The position numbers and the translations under genes were made by a program. Below the pieces are notes generated by a model. It had not been told where the DNA came from, searched no databases, and saw only the letters and a program-made list of their open reading frames with translations. A stretch of 64,000 nucleotides of DNA, taken from Phycisphaerales bacterium. Lineage in GTDB: Bacteria > Planctomycetota > Phycisphaerae > Phycisphaerales > UBA1924. This document shows, piece after piece, positions 17,404 through 26,493 of this stretch (positions are counted from its first letter, which is position 1; every line of letters starts with the position of its first letter). Location: NCBI GenBank assembly GCA_028289195.1, contig JANQQR010000007.1, positions 124,001 through 188,000 of the forward strand, in the 5' to 3' direction.

Positions 17404-18439
17404 CCGATCCAGAGGATAGCGGCGCATCGGAGACCGAGACGATGTCCGACGGCCTCGGCTCGATCAGGCCGACATCGGCGTTCCGCAGGCGACGCGGGCG
17501 CTGGACCTCTATGCCGGCTTCCTCGGCGTCCTCGATCGACATCGCCATGAACCGCTCCTGCATGTGGTCGACGAGCCAGACGTAGCGCTGGTTCGAGTTG
17601 ACCACGAACGGCGTTGTCGATGTCCCCGAGCCCAGCAGCAGCGCCCCGAAGATGTCGATCTCATCGCCCCGGAGCGTCAGGCGCTCGCCGATCGCGAAGT
17701 CGCGGTCCCGGTTGTCGTACTGCACGCCGAACATCCGGTCCTTCATCGCCCCGAACGCGCCCATCGCCTGGGCCCAGGTGGTCTCGGTGTCGGTGACCTC
17801 GAGTTCCCACGTGCCGTCCTCGAACTGCTCCACTCGGAAGCGTTCGTCGCCGACAGGGTCGATGCCGCGGACCTTGCGCGGGTACTCGCTGCTCCCCCAC
17901 CAGTGCACCGTGCCGTCGTAAACGAAGGCCGCGCGGTTCGGCGACCGGGCGCTGCGCCCGCCTGTGACGTGCTCGACTCCGTAGAGCTCCCCGCGCCACT
18001 GCCAGAGGCGCCAGTCGTAGAGCGTGTGCGGGCGGGGCGCCAACCCGGTCTCGGTGCCGACGATGAGCAGCGCGATGAACAGCAGCGGCAAACCGAAGCG
18101 CTTGGCGTCGCGCCGGAACGACTCGCTTCGGGGCTGGGTCATGAACGTCCCCTTGTCGCGCGGGTCGAACCACTCGCCGCACTCGGGGCAGGAGGCGGGG
18201 GACCAGGTGATCCCCCGGAGGTCGTAGCCGCACTTCTTGCACAGGCGTGCGCCGATCTTCTGGCCGCAGCCGGGGCAGTTTCGGACGCCGGCCTTCACGC
18301 GCTCGAGGTCGTAGCCGCAGGCGTCGCAGGCCTCCATGGCGGGCTGGGGAGGGTCTTCGGGGAGCGTGAGGACGACCTCCTCGGGGCGGGGCCGGGGCTG
18401 CTGATCGCCGGGATGGTCGGGGCTCTGGCGCTCGCTCAC
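17381..18439 (-). CDS. Membrane protein with double zinc ribbon
   Basis: The 352-residue protein has two N-terminal zinc ribbons, CDACGYDLERV...CPGCG (about 38-58) and CKKCGYDLRGI...CPECG (about 67-88), then one hydrophobic segment (LPLLFIALLIVGTETGLA near residue 116) and a beta-rich C-terminal domain of 220 residues with no recognised motif. The CGYDLRG...CPECG style of ribbon is typical of Phycisphaerae membrane proteins and matches the one at 3486-3899. It is translated ahead of purM with an overlap and is divergent from der. Confidence 0.72.
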   Translation of the reverse strand: MSERQSPDHPGDQQPRPRPEEVVLTLPEDPPQPAMEACDACGYDLERVKAGVRNCPGCGQKIGARLCKKCGYDLRGITWSPASCPECGEWFDPRDKGTFMTQPRSESFRRDAKRFGLPLLFIALLIVGTETGLAPRPHTLYDWRLWQWRGELYGVEHVTGGRSARSPNRAAFVYDGTVHWWGSSEYPRKVRGIDPVGDERFRVEQFEDGTWELEVTDTETTWAQAMGAFGAMKDRMFGVQYDNRDRDFAIGERLTLRGDEIDIFGALLLGSGTSTTPFVVNSNQRYVWLVDHMQERFMAMSIEDAEEAGIEVQRPRRLRNADVGLIEPRPSDIVSVSDAPLSSGSDEQHSGS

Positions 18440-18537
18440 GGGAGGATCCTACGTCTGAGGGGTCCGCCGGGATTCGCTCCGGCATCCTTGGGGGGCCGGA
18501 TCCGACGCTCCGCCCGGCGCTGCCTACACTCGCTGCC

Positions 18538-20139
18538 GTGTCTGAGTCCCCCCGCGCAACCAGGGTTCCCCGGATCGCCATCGTTGGACGCCCCAACGTG
18601 GGCAAGTCGTCCATATTGAACATGCTGGCCGGCGCGAAGGTGTCGATCGTCGACCCGACGCCGGGCGTGACGCGCGATCGCGTGACCACGCTGGTCGAAC
18701 TGACCGGCCCCCTGAAGACCGAGACTCCACGGCTGGTCGAGGTCACCGATACCGGGGGCTACGGCGTGTACGTCGCCGAGGGCGCCCGCTTCGACGACGC
18801 CGGCGAGGATTTGCAGCGCCTGACCGACCAGATCGAAGGCCAGATCGCGGCCGCCGTCGAGCGGAGCGACATGATCCTGTTCGTGATCGACTCCCAGTCG
18901 GGCGTGACGGCGCTCGACGAGACGGTCGCCAAGCTGCTGCGCGAGCGGGCGATGGGCTCCAAGGGCGGTCCGAAGACCGTTCCGGTGCGCATCGTGGCCA
19001 ACAAGATCGACAACGACGCCTGGGAGGCCCACGCGCTCGAGGCCTCGCGCCTGGGCTTCGGCGAGCCCCTGATCGTCAGCGCCAAGACCAACTTCCGGCG
19101 GCGCAACTTCGTCGAGACGCTGTTCGAGGTCGTGCCCGAGGCGCCGGCCGAGGAGCTGCGCGAGGACGGGCGCGACGACATGCGCATCGCCATCGTGGGC
19201 AAGCGCAACGCCGGCAAGTCGACGTTCGTGAACACGCTGGCGGGCGAGGAGCGCTGCATCGTCAGCGAGATCGCCGGCACGACGCGCGACGCGATCGACG
19301 TGCGCTTCGAGATGGACGGCCGGGTGTGCACCGCGATCGACACCGCGGGCGTGCGCAAGCGCTCGAAGATGGCCGATGCCGTGGAGCACTTCGCCTTCCA
19401 GCGGGCACTTGGCGCGATCGCGCGGGCCGACGTGTGCCTGCTGCTGATCGACGCCACGCAGAAGCTCTCGGGCGTGGACAAGCGCCTGGGTGCGCGCATC
19501 GCCGGCGAGCACAAGCCCTGCGTGATCGTGATCACCAAGTGGGACCTCGTCGAGGGCCGGAAGAACCCCAAGGGCAAGTGGATCACGCCCGAGGACTATC
19601 AGAAGTACATCGAGGAGGAGCTCACGGGCCTCTCCTACTGCCCGATCGTGTTCACCAGCTCGGTGGACCAGATGGGATTCCGCGAGGCGCTGGACGTGGC
19701 CTTCGAGCTGCACGAGCAGGCGCTCGTGCGCGTGCCGACGTCGAAGCTCAACAAGATCATCAGCGAGATCCTCGAGCTGCGCGGCCCGTCGTCGAAACTG
19801 GGCACGCGGGCCAAGATCCTCTACGTCGCGCAGGTTGCCGTCGCGCCCCCCACCATCGTGATGGTGGTGAACCGGCCGGACATGTTCAAGGCCGACTACG
19901 AGCGCTACCTGCTCAATCGCCTGCGCGAATCGACGCCCTTCGAAGAGGTGCCGATCCGCCTGCTGATCCGAGGCAGGCGCCAGAGCGACGAGGGCGAGTT
20001 CGCCGGCACGTCGGCCGACCGGCCGCCGCGCAAGGAGAAGCGGTCTCCGATGGAGCACGCCGACCCCGAGGCGTTCGAGTTCGACGACGAGGGGTTCCGG
20101 ATCATCCCAGCGTTCGATCCGGGGAAGCAGGGCGAGTAG
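18538..20139 (+). CDS. der: Ribosome-assembly GTPase Der (EngA)
   Basis: This 533-residue protein has the defining two tandem GTPase domains: domain 1 with GRPNVGKSS, DTGG and NKID; domain 2 with GKRNAGKST, DTAG and TKWD; followed by the KH-like C-terminal domain that ends with FEEVPIRLLIRGR. Der matures the 50S subunit. It is about 40 residues longer than the E. coli protein because of a polar C-terminal tail. The start is GTG at 18538, only 98 bases from the divergent zinc-ribbon gene. Confidence 0.97.
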   Translation: MSESPRATRVPRIAIVGRPNVGKSSILNMLAGAKVSIVDPTPGVTRDRVTTLVELTGPLKTETPRLVEVTDTGGYGVYVAEGARFDDAGEDLQRLTDQIEGQIAAAVERSDMILFVIDSQSGVTALDETVAKLLRERAMGSKGGPKTVPVRIVANKIDNDAWEAHALEASRLGFGEPLIVSAKTNFRRRNFVETLFEVVPEAPAEELREDGRDDMRIAIVGKRNAGKSTFVNTLAGEERCIVSEIAGTTRDAIDVRFEMDGRVCTAIDTAGVRKRSKMADAVEHFAFQRALGAIARADVCLLLIDATQKLSGVDKRLGARIAGEHKPCVIVITKWDLVEGRKNPKGKWITPEDYQKYIEEELTGLSYCPIVFTSSVDQMGFREALDVAFELHEQALVRVPTSKLNKIISEILELRGPSSKLGTRAKILYVAQVAVAPPTIVMVVNRPDMFKADYERYLLNRLRESTPFEEVPIRLLIRGRRQSDEGEFAGTSADRPPRKEKRSPMEHADPEAFEFDDEGFRIIPAFDPGKQGE

Positions 20140-20178
20140 GCCCGGCTCCATCCCGCGCTCGAGCCCTAGGCTCGTGTG

Positions 20179-20925
20179 ATGCTGATCCCCGAACTGCAGG
20201 GCATCATCGAACGCCGGATCCTCGCCAACTATCGAGTCGACGCCGATGTCGCCGCGTCTCTCCTGCCAGGTCCATTCCGGCCAAAGCTCGTTCAGGGCAG
20301 CGCGATCGCAGGCGTGTGCCTCATCAAGCTGCGAGACGTGCGCCCGCAGGGGATCCCGAGTTCGCTGGGGATCAACTCCGAAAACGCGGCGCACCGCATC
20401 GCGGTCGAGTGGGTGGACCGGGACGGGTCCGAACACGAGGGCGTCTTTATCTGGCGGCGCGATACGGGTTCGAGGATAAACGCGCTCGCCGGCGGGCGTG
20501 TGTTCCCGGGTCGTCACGCCAGAGCACGGATCGACTCCTCAGACAACGGGCAGTCGATCGCCGTCGACATCCGGAGTGGCTGTGGTGGATCGCTGAGGAT
20601 CAAGGGTGAGCGATCGCAGGCGTGGCCAGCCGGGTCGGTGTTCGGTTCTCGCGAATCTGCTTCGGAATTCTTCGAAAGGGGCTCGGTCGGGTTCTCTCCG
20701 GCGCGCGAGCAGGGCGCGTTCGACGGTCTCAAACTATCGATCGATGACTGGCGAGCCGAGCCGTTTGCTGTTGACACCGTCGAGTCATCGTTCTTCGACG
20801 ATCGCGCGAGGTTCCCCGAAGGCTCGATCGCCTTCGATCATGCGCTGCTGATGACCGATGTCGTGCACCATTGGAGGTCGGCGCGGAATGCGCTGCCGAC
20901 CGGACCTCGGGATCTCGGCTCCTAG
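20179..20925 (+). CDS. DUF2071 family protein
   Basis: The 248-residue protein matches DUF2071 (YqjF-like, acetoacetate decarboxylase fold): an opening RRILANYRVDADVAASLLPG, then GSAIAGVCLIKLRDVRPQGIP and SENAAHRIAVEW. The family has no settled function. Codons ending in T or A are more frequent than in its neighbours (for example the stretch from 20740 to 20860), which may hint at a different history. An alternative GTG lies one codon upstream. Its stop overlaps the convergent gene by four bases. Confidence 0.8.
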   Translation: MLIPELQGIIERRILANYRVDADVAASLLPGPFRPKLVQGSAIAGVCLIKLRDVRPQGIPSSLGINSENAAHRIAVEWVDRDGSEHEGVFIWRRDTGSRINALAGGRVFPGRHARARIDSSDNGQSIAVDIRSGCGGSLRIKGERSQAWPAGSVFGSRESASEFFERGSVGFSPAREQGAFDGLKLSIDDWRAEPFAVDTVESSFFDDRARFPEGSIAFDHALLMTDVVHHWRSARNALPTGPRDLGS

Positions 20926-22076
20926 GCCGCCATCCCGCCGTTCGAATCGTCTTCGACATCAAAGCCGGGCCAGTGATCGCCGGGCACGTGGCGGTGGTGG
21001 ATGCGCACCACCTTGGCCAGCTGCTCGGTGAAGATCTCGCGGATCACCTCGAGCTGAGCGAGGATCTCCTCGGTGAAGGGCGTCTTGCTGTCGCGGAACA
21101 GCGCGACGACCGCGAGGCACTCGTCCTCGGTGTGGCAGGAGAACACCGTCATCGACGAGTGCTCGAGCCAGGAGGCGTCGTCGCCCAGGCGCGCCTGGAG
21201 CGCTGCCTCGGAGTCCATCACGACCAGGCCCTCGTCCTCCTCGAACCGGTGCGCGACGACGTCGGTGAGGTGGTCGAGCAGGACGTCGGCCGTCTCCTTG
21301 GGCATGTCGTAGTTGACGTACGCGCCCAGGTCGTAGTCGTGCGTGCCGGTGGGCAGGAAAACGGCGGCGTTGGTCGGGCCGGTCTTGGAGAGCAGGAACT
21401 CCAGCGTCGTGCGCAGGAGCGACTCGACGTCGAGCTCCTGACCGACAAGCGTGCCGAACTCGCTGGCGAGCGTGGCGGTGTTCATCTGCTCGGCGAGGTC
21501 CTGGTAGGCGCTGACGAGGTCGTTGCACAGCAGGTCGACCTGCTCGGTGACCTCCTCGCGGGCGTTGTTGAGGCGCTTGCACAGGCGCTGGAGGCGCTCG
21601 GTGCGCCGGCGCTCGTCGCGCACACGACGGACGAGTTCGAGCCCGCGCCGGGTGCGCTCCGTGAGCTCGCGGGCGTCGCAGGGCCAGGTGACGAAATCGA
21701 TCGCTCCGGCGCGCATCGCGTCGACGGGCGCCTCGACGTCGGTGCGCCGGGACAGCACGATGAAACGGACGGGCTTCTCGCTGGATTCCGAGAACCCGGC
21801 GAGGAACTCGAGCGGGGCCTCGCCCTCGCGGGCCTCGTCGCTGAGGAGCACGAGGTCGAACTCGCCGGCGTTGAGCGACCGGGTGCACTCGAGCACGCTG
21901 GGGGCGCAGTTGGCGCGGGCGCCGAGCGCCGACACGGCCTCGCGGGCTGCCTGGCAGAGCTCGGGATCCGGGTGGATCACCAGCACGCTGGCGGTGCCGA
22001 CCGGCGTGCCGCCGGGTGTGGCGCCGGAGACCGAGGCTCCGGGCTTGTCGTTGTCGTGGGGCTGCTGGACGGGCAT
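20922..22076 (-). CDS. Degenerate receiver domain fused to GAF domain
   Basis: From the ATG at 22076 the product is 384 residues. Residues 28-140 fold like a response-regulator receiver, but the acidic pair that should follow VLVI is His-Pro (HPDPEL), the phospho-acceptor position in DLVLLSD is Ser79, and the conserved Lys before Pro is replaced (TWPCD). It is therefore a pseudo-receiver. Residues 145-200 form a coiled coil, and 205-355 a GAF-type sensor domain. It is the last gene of the signalling operon with the HDOD kinase (44 bases upstream), so it may be an unphosphorylated partner of that system. Confidence 0.8.
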   Translation of the reverse strand: MPVQQPHDNDKPGASVSGATPGGTPVGTASVLVIHPDPELCQAAREAVSALGARANCAPSVLECTRSLNAGEFDLVLLSDEAREGEAPLEFLAGFSESSEKPVRFIVLSRRTDVEAPVDAMRAGAIDFVTWPCDARELTERTRRGLELVRRVRDERRRTERLQRLCKRLNNAREEVTEQVDLLCNDLVSAYQDLAEQMNTATLASEFGTLVGQELDVESLLRTTLEFLLSKTGPTNAAVFLPTGTHDYDLGAYVNYDMPKETADVLLDHLTDVVAHRFEEDEGLVVMDSEAALQARLGDDASWLEHSSMTVFSCHTEDECLAVVALFRDSKTPFTEEILAQLEVIREIFTEQLAKVVRIHHRHVPGDHWPGFDVEDDSNGGMAA

Positions 22077-22120
22077 GCGCGAGGCTTCCTTCGACGACCG
22101 GGCGCTCGCGGCCCGTTTGA

Positions 22121-24394
22121 TCAGGCCGCCCGGGACTCCTGCTCGCCTTCGGCCGGCTCCCTCCAATCGGGGAGCGCGATCCTGGCGACCGTCCCGCGTC
22201 CGAGCTTGCTTTCGAGAACCAGTTCGCCTCCGTGCAGATCAACGAATCGACGCGCTCGCGTCAGGCCGAGGCCGCTCCGCCGCCCGGCCGGCAGCTCCGA
22301 GAAGAACGGATCGAACGCGTGCTTCAGCGCGTGCTCGCTCATGCCGTTCCCGTCGTCGGCTACCGCAATGATCAGTCGGCCATCGAGGGAGTCGATGTGA
22401 GCGCGAACTTCAACGTTCCTGCGCGGGCCGTGTTCCAGCGCGTTGAGGATCAACTCGGTGACAGCCTGGGCAATCTGGGAGTCGTCCAGGAACGCGGGCG
22501 GTATCGGGCCCTCCTGCACGACGCGCACTCCGTGCGTGCCGCCCTCGCGTTCGCGGGCGTTCTTTGAGGCGTCCTTGAGCATCTCCATGACGTCGATGCT
22601 GTGGCGCTGGGGCCTCGGGGGCTCCGCGAAGAGATGGAGGCTCGTGATGAGCTCTGTCAGCTTCTCGGATGCCTCGACGATCAGCTGGCTCGTCTCCGAG
22701 TTCTCGGAGCCGCGCAATCTTCGCGCCAGCAGCTGGGCGTTGCCGCTGATGACCGTCAGGGGATTGTTCATCTCGTGGGCGGCGCCGGCGGCGAGTTCGC
22801 CGAGCCTCGCGAGCGACTGGGCCTCGACGAGCTTGGTCTGCGTCTCGGTGAGCTCGCGGTTCACCTCGGCCAGGCGCTCGCCCATGCGCCGGGCGCCGTC
22901 GTGCTGCGCTGCCGACGCGATCGCCGCGCCCCAGGTCTGGGCCAGCGAGCGCGAGCCGGGCTCGGAGACGAGCTGGTTGAGGCGGTGCTTGGTGTGGATC
23001 AGGACAGCCGAGAGGCCGCCGTCGCCACCGGCGAGCGGGAGGATGCGCAGCTCGCCCGCCTGCACCTCATCGCCGGTGAGGGCCTCGCTGAGCCACTGCA
23101 GCAGCGGCGCGACCTCGACGCCCACGCCGTCGGCGGTGAGCAGCTCCGAGACGTCGCGCCCCTCCGGGGGCTCCTTGAGCAGCCAGTGGGTCGCGGGCTC
23201 GCCCTCGCTGTCGAGGCGCTGCACGCTCCAGGGCGCGCCGTCGCGAGTCTGCATGAGCACGGCGTAGAAGCCCTCGCCGAGCACGGCCTGGGCCGAGCGG
23301 AGGACCGCCGCCATCGTGCCGGACATGCTCAGCGCTTCCTTGCGCGCGGTGTGGAACGCGCTGACCGACTCGAGCGTGCGCACGTAGAGCGTGCTCGAGG
23401 TCGCGCGCCGCTCGAGGAGCGCCGCCATGCGCCCGAGGCGCTCGTTGGCCCGCGCGAGCGAGCGCAGCAGCAGGCTGCGATCGGTCTCCTCGTCGAGACC
23501 CAGGTCCTTGGCCCGCTGCGCGACGCGCTCGTGCACGCTCACGGTCACGCGCCGGGCTTCCTCCGGGTCGTAGCCGTGCTCGCGACAGAGGTCGCCGAAA
23601 TCGCGCGAGGCGCCGAAATCGCCGGACCAGCCGAGGTGCAGGCGCTTGACGATCGCCGCCGCGATCGTGACCACCCCCACGAGGCCACGGTGCGGCATGT
23701 CGGGCAGCGAATCGAACGGCTGGCCGTTGAGCCAGACGACGTCCTGGAGCGCATGGGGGAGGCCCCAGTGCTCGGCGAGCCGCTTGCCGGCGACGTGGTG
23801 ATCGATTCCGAGCACCCGGCGCTCGACCTCGGCGATGTTCATCTGCTGGCGCTCGCAGATCGACGCGACCCGCGCGAACGCCTTGGGCAGGATCCGGTCC
23901 AGGGCGATCTTGCCCAGGTCGTGGAGCAGCCCGGCGAGGAACGCCTCCTGAGGTCGGAACCCCCCGACCAGCGCGGGGCGCGACTCGGCGAGCAGTTCCG
24001 CGGTGCAGGCGACGGCGATGGAGTGGCGCCACAGCTCCGAGCGATCGATCCGCTCGCCGGGCGCGGCCTTCTCGTCGTTCTCGAACGCGTCGAAGATCTC
24101 GACGCTCAGCAGGGCCGCGCGGACGGCCTCGAGGCCGAGCATCACGACGGCGCGATCGACGGTGGTGACCTTGTTGGCCGCGGCCCGGTCGGCCTTGCGG
24201 CACAACGCCAGGAGCTTGGCCGTCATCGACGGGTCGCTCTCGATGAGCTGGGCGAGTTCTCGGAGGTCGGTATCGCCCTGCTCGGTGAGGGCCAGCACGC
24301 GGACAGCGACCGACGAGAGCGTCGGGAGCGACTCGATCTGCTGGAGGATCAGATCGACATGCCCAGCTTCGACGTGGCCACGTGTGACCGGCAT
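22121..24394 (-). CDS. HDOD-domain sensor histidine kinase
   Basis: The 757-residue protein combines an N-terminal HDOD domain (about 10-215, with the intact metal motif LLHDLGKIALD), a GAF-like middle region (about 320-480) and a C-terminal kinase: the phospho-accepting His540 in LAAGAAHEMNNPL, the N box ELILNALEHG, G1 DDGNGMS and G2 GRRSGLGL, ending GRGTVARIALPD. GGAAGG-type spacing upstream supports the ATG at 24394; the frame extends upstream but only into the preceding regulator. It follows the HTH-receiver regulator by 25 bases and is a plausible kinase for it. HDOD fused to a kinase is uncommon and links cell-cycle or motility type signalling to phosphorelay. Confidence 0.92.
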   Translation of the reverse strand: MPVTRGHVEAGHVDLILQQIESLPTLSSVAVRVLALTEQGDTDLRELAQLIESDPSMTAKLLALCRKADRAAANKVTTVDRAVVMLGLEAVRAALLSVEIFDAFENDEKAAPGERIDRSELWRHSIAVACTAELLAESRPALVGGFRPQEAFLAGLLHDLGKIALDRILPKAFARVASICERQQMNIAEVERRVLGIDHHVAGKRLAEHWGLPHALQDVVWLNGQPFDSLPDMPHRGLVGVVTIAAAIVKRLHLGWSGDFGASRDFGDLCREHGYDPEEARRVTVSVHERVAQRAKDLGLDEETDRSLLLRSLARANERLGRMAALLERRATSSTLYVRTLESVSAFHTARKEALSMSGTMAAVLRSAQAVLGEGFYAVLMQTRDGAPWSVQRLDSEGEPATHWLLKEPPEGRDVSELLTADGVGVEVAPLLQWLSEALTGDEVQAGELRILPLAGGDGGLSAVLIHTKHRLNQLVSEPGSRSLAQTWGAAIASAAQHDGARRMGERLAEVNRELTETQTKLVEAQSLARLGELAAGAAHEMNNPLTVISGNAQLLARRLRGSENSETSQLIVEASEKLTELITSLHLFAEPPRPQRHSIDVMEMLKDASKNAREREGGTHGVRVVQEGPIPPAFLDDSQIAQAVTELILNALEHGPRRNVEVRAHIDSLDGRLIIAVADDGNGMSEHALKHAFDPFFSELPAGRRSGLGLTRARRFVDLHGGELVLESKLGRGTVARIALPDWREPAEGEQESRAA

Positions 24395-24419
24395 CGCAGA
24401 CCCTTCCGTGGCCGGTTGC

Positions 24420-25031
24420 TCAGGCTTCGACCAGCTCGTCGATGCGGCCCATGAGCTGCTCGATGTTGAACGGCTTCTTGATGAAGTCGTCGGCGCCGGC
24501 GGCACGGAGCGACTCGATCTCGTCGGGGTTGACGACACCCGAGACGAAGATGATGCGTGTGTTGGCGAGGCTGTCGTTCTTGCGGACGCGATCGCAGACG
24601 ACGTTGCCGTTCACGTCGGGCAGCATGTAGTCGAGGATGATCAGATCGGGGTGGAACGACTCGGTGAGCATGCCGGCGTCGTAGCCGGTGGAGGCGGTGC
24701 GGACCTCGTAGCGGTCGTCGGCGCCGAACGCGTCGACGAACAGCTCGACGATCTGCGGGTCGTCGTCGACGACGAGCACCTTCTTCTTGCCGCCGCCCTC
24801 GCCCACGAGGGTCTCGGTGGGGATCTCGTTGTCGCGCATGAACCGGAGGAGTTCGTCGCGCGGGATGCGCCGGAACCTCGAGCCGGGCACGCGGAAGCCC
24901 TGCAGGCGCCCGCTGTCGAAGCAGCGGATGATCGTCTGCTGGCTGACCTTGCAGATCTCCGCGGCCTCACCGGTGGTGAAGACCTTCTTGTCGACCCAGT
25001 TCTTCTGACCGTTCGAGCCTTGAGCGCTCAT
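24420..25031 (-). CDS. Response regulator with excisionase/MerR-type HTH at the N-terminus
   Basis: The 203-residue protein has an excisionase-like DNA-binding helix-turn-helix at about 18-62 (FTTGEAAEICKVSQQTIIRC...RRIPRDELLRF), then a complete receiver domain: acidic residues in VLVVDDDP (89-91), phospho-acceptor Asp134 in LIILDYMLPD, Ser164 and Lys186 before Pro. The order DNA-binding then receiver is the reverse of the usual OmpR or NarL type. It is the first gene of the operon with the HDOD kinase and the pseudo-receiver, and it is probably that kinase's output. Confidence 0.93.
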   Translation of the reverse strand: MSAQGSNGQKNWVDKKVFTTGEAAEICKVSQQTIIRCFDSGRLQGFRVPGSRFRRIPRDELLRFMRDNEIPTETLVGEGGGKKKVLVVDDDPQIVELFVDAFGADDRYEVRTASTGYDAGMLTESFHPDLIILDYMLPDVNGNVVCDRVRKNDSLANTRIIFVSGVVNPDEIESLRAAGADDFIKKPFNIEQLMGRIDELVEA

Positions 25032-25259
25032 CTCTCACCTCGCGATCGCAGCCCTCCCGCGCCGGACACAGGGCCGGCCGGTCGGGGCACCCGCGCATCG
25101 GCGCACCCCCCGGCGCGCCGACCGCTGTCGGACTCAATCGGTCCGCAGCTTGCCCTACTTCACGACCTTGACCAGCCATCACAAACATCGCGGTCTCACA
25201 GGACCGGACACACAGGCTTCCACCAGCGAGAGCCCTTCAGATCCTCGCGGCCACGTCCG
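25032..25259. other. Intergenic region, promoter of the signalling operon
   Basis: This 228-base stretch has no gene. It holds the upstream region of the signalling operon on the minus strand and the tail of the exported gene at 25260. I saw no clear -35/-10 pair and no strong hairpin followed by a T-run. Confidence 0.4.
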
Positions 25260-26195
25260 CTAATGCGACGCGACCGTGTTTCCATCTCGGTCGATAACAA
25301 GGCGGTAGACGGTCACGAGAAGGTGATTCACGCGATCGTGGACGTAGACCTGCCCGGAGAGCGAAAGCTTGATGCCCTCGCCGCGCTCGGCCAGCAGACG
25401 CTCGATCCCCTGGAGGTTCAGCGACGGCATGAGCCGGAACGACCCGCCGGATTCTCCCGATTCGTCGCCGGCGCCGTTGTCGGACGTGAACACGAGCGAG
25501 CCGTCGGCGGAGCGGAGCACGCGCCCGACGCGCGACATGATCGTGGCCCCCTCGCGCAGCACCGGGCGATCGGCGTCGGCCTGCGCCGGCGCCGGGGCGG
25601 CGCGGGCGCCCTGGGGTCGCGCGCCGCGCTGCAGCGACTCGATCAGATCGTCGGCGCTGGGATCCGTTGCCGGCACCTGTTCGACAGACGTCTCAGCGCG
25701 ATCGACGGGGTCCTCGGCCTCGATCGTCGTGTGCGCGGTGGGAAGCAGGTAGTTCTGGCCCCGGTAGGCAAACACGGTGCCGGTGACGAGGAACGTCAGC
25801 GTGCGATTGCGCGACGCGATCAGGCGCGTGATCTCGCCGAGTCGCGCACAGGGCAGGAGCACCATGGGCGGCTCGGCACGCCCGGAAGCATCGGGGTCGA
25901 ACACGAACACCCAGTCGCCGCTCCCGGCGCGCACGATTCGTCCCCGCCTGTCGCGGAGCACCGCGCCCTCGCGCACCAGGTCCCCGGGCGACGGACGCAG
26001 GTCGAGCGCCTCGGGCTCGAGCGCCGCGTCGGCGACCGGCTCGGCCCCCATCGGCGCGATCTCCGGCGCCGGCTCGTCGGCCCGCTCGAGCGATCGGCTC
26101 AGCTCGTCGCTCTGCGCCCAGCCGCCCGACGCCACGCACAGCGCGGCGCCGAGAGCCATGATTCCCGCCCGACCATCGCGACAAATCCGTTTCAC
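25260..26195 (-). CDS. Exported protein with an internal duplication
   Basis: The GTG at 26195 begins a 311-residue protein with a signal peptide (to about GGWAQ at 27) and an acidic/Pro/Ala linker. Two diverged copies of one domain follow: residues 75-155 (REGAVLRDRRGRIVR...LTFLVTGTVFAYRGQNYLLPT) and 214-300 (REGATIMSRVGRVLR...KLSLSGQVYVHDRVNHLLVT). They share the opening REGA, the GRI/VLR turn, an acidic helix and a strand ending xNxLL. An Ala/Pro-rich linker (190-210) separates them. I cannot name the family; it may be a periplasmic structural or binding protein. Confidence 0.72.
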   Translation of the reverse strand: MKRICRDGRAGIMALGAALCVASGGWAQSDELSRSLERADEPAPEIAPMGAEPVADAALEPEALDLRPSPGDLVREGAVLRDRRGRIVRAGSGDWVFVFDPDASGRAEPPMVLLPCARLGEITRLIASRNRTLTFLVTGTVFAYRGQNYLLPTAHTTIEAEDPVDRAETSVEQVPATDPSADDLIESLQRGARPQGARAAPAPAQADADRPVLREGATIMSRVGRVLRSADGSLVFTSDNGAGDESGESGGSFRLMPSLNLQGIERLLAERGEGIKLSLSGQVYVHDRVNHLLVTVYRLVIDRDGNTVASH

Positions 26196-26329
26196 GATCG
26201 GTTACTCCGTGCCAGAGGCCTGTCCGCTGGAGTTATATCGGTCCGCGGCGCGCCGCGGTTCGCACGACGGGGCGCATCGGGCCGAATCGATGCCGCCAAA
26301 ATCGGAGCGGCCGGTCGGCGGATCACCGA

Positions 26330-26358
26330 TGGACAGGCCCGCGCCGGGATGCAATTAT
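26330..26358 (+). promoter_or_regulatory. Sigma70-type promoter of tRNA-Cys
   Basis: A -35 element TGGACA (26330-26335) and a -10 element AATTAT (26353-26358) are separated by 17 bases. The -10 ends 18 bases before the first base of tRNA-Cys, as expected for a short leader. The stretch GCAATTATG stands out as AT-rich against a GC-rich background. Confidence 0.6.
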
Positions 26359-26376
26359 GTAGGTTCGCTTTCGCGT

Positions 26377-26450
26377 GGCCGAGTACCCAAGTGGACTAAG
26401 GGAACGGATTGCAAATCCGTCATTCGCGGGTTCGAATCCCGCCTCGGCCT
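26377..26450 (+). tRNA. tRNA-Cys (anticodon GCA)
   Basis: The 74 bases fold as a cloverleaf: acceptor arms GGCCGAG (26377-26383) and CTCGGCC (26443-26449), a D-arm with CCC/GGG, an anticodon arm ACGGA/TCCGT around the loop TTGCAAA, and a T-arm GCGGG/CCCGC around TTCGAAT. The anticodon is GCA (cysteine). The discriminator base is T at 26450, as in tRNA-Cys generally. The CCA end is not encoded. Confidence 0.96.
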
Positions 26451-26493
26451 TTCCTGACCCGCATCCGGCGGGCGCCCCCTCGCAGGAGCCCCG

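Noticed and set aside
18436..20517. A 693-codon open frame on the minus strand opposite der
   Set aside because: The translated sequence is a string of Arg, His and Asp-rich low-complexity residues typical of the shadow frame of a GC-rich gene; der is clearly on the plus strand.
20871..22400. A 509-codon plus-strand open frame opposite the pseudo-receiver gene
   Set aside because: The amino acid composition (Leu/Arg/Val/Glu/Gly without motifs) is that of an antisense shadow.
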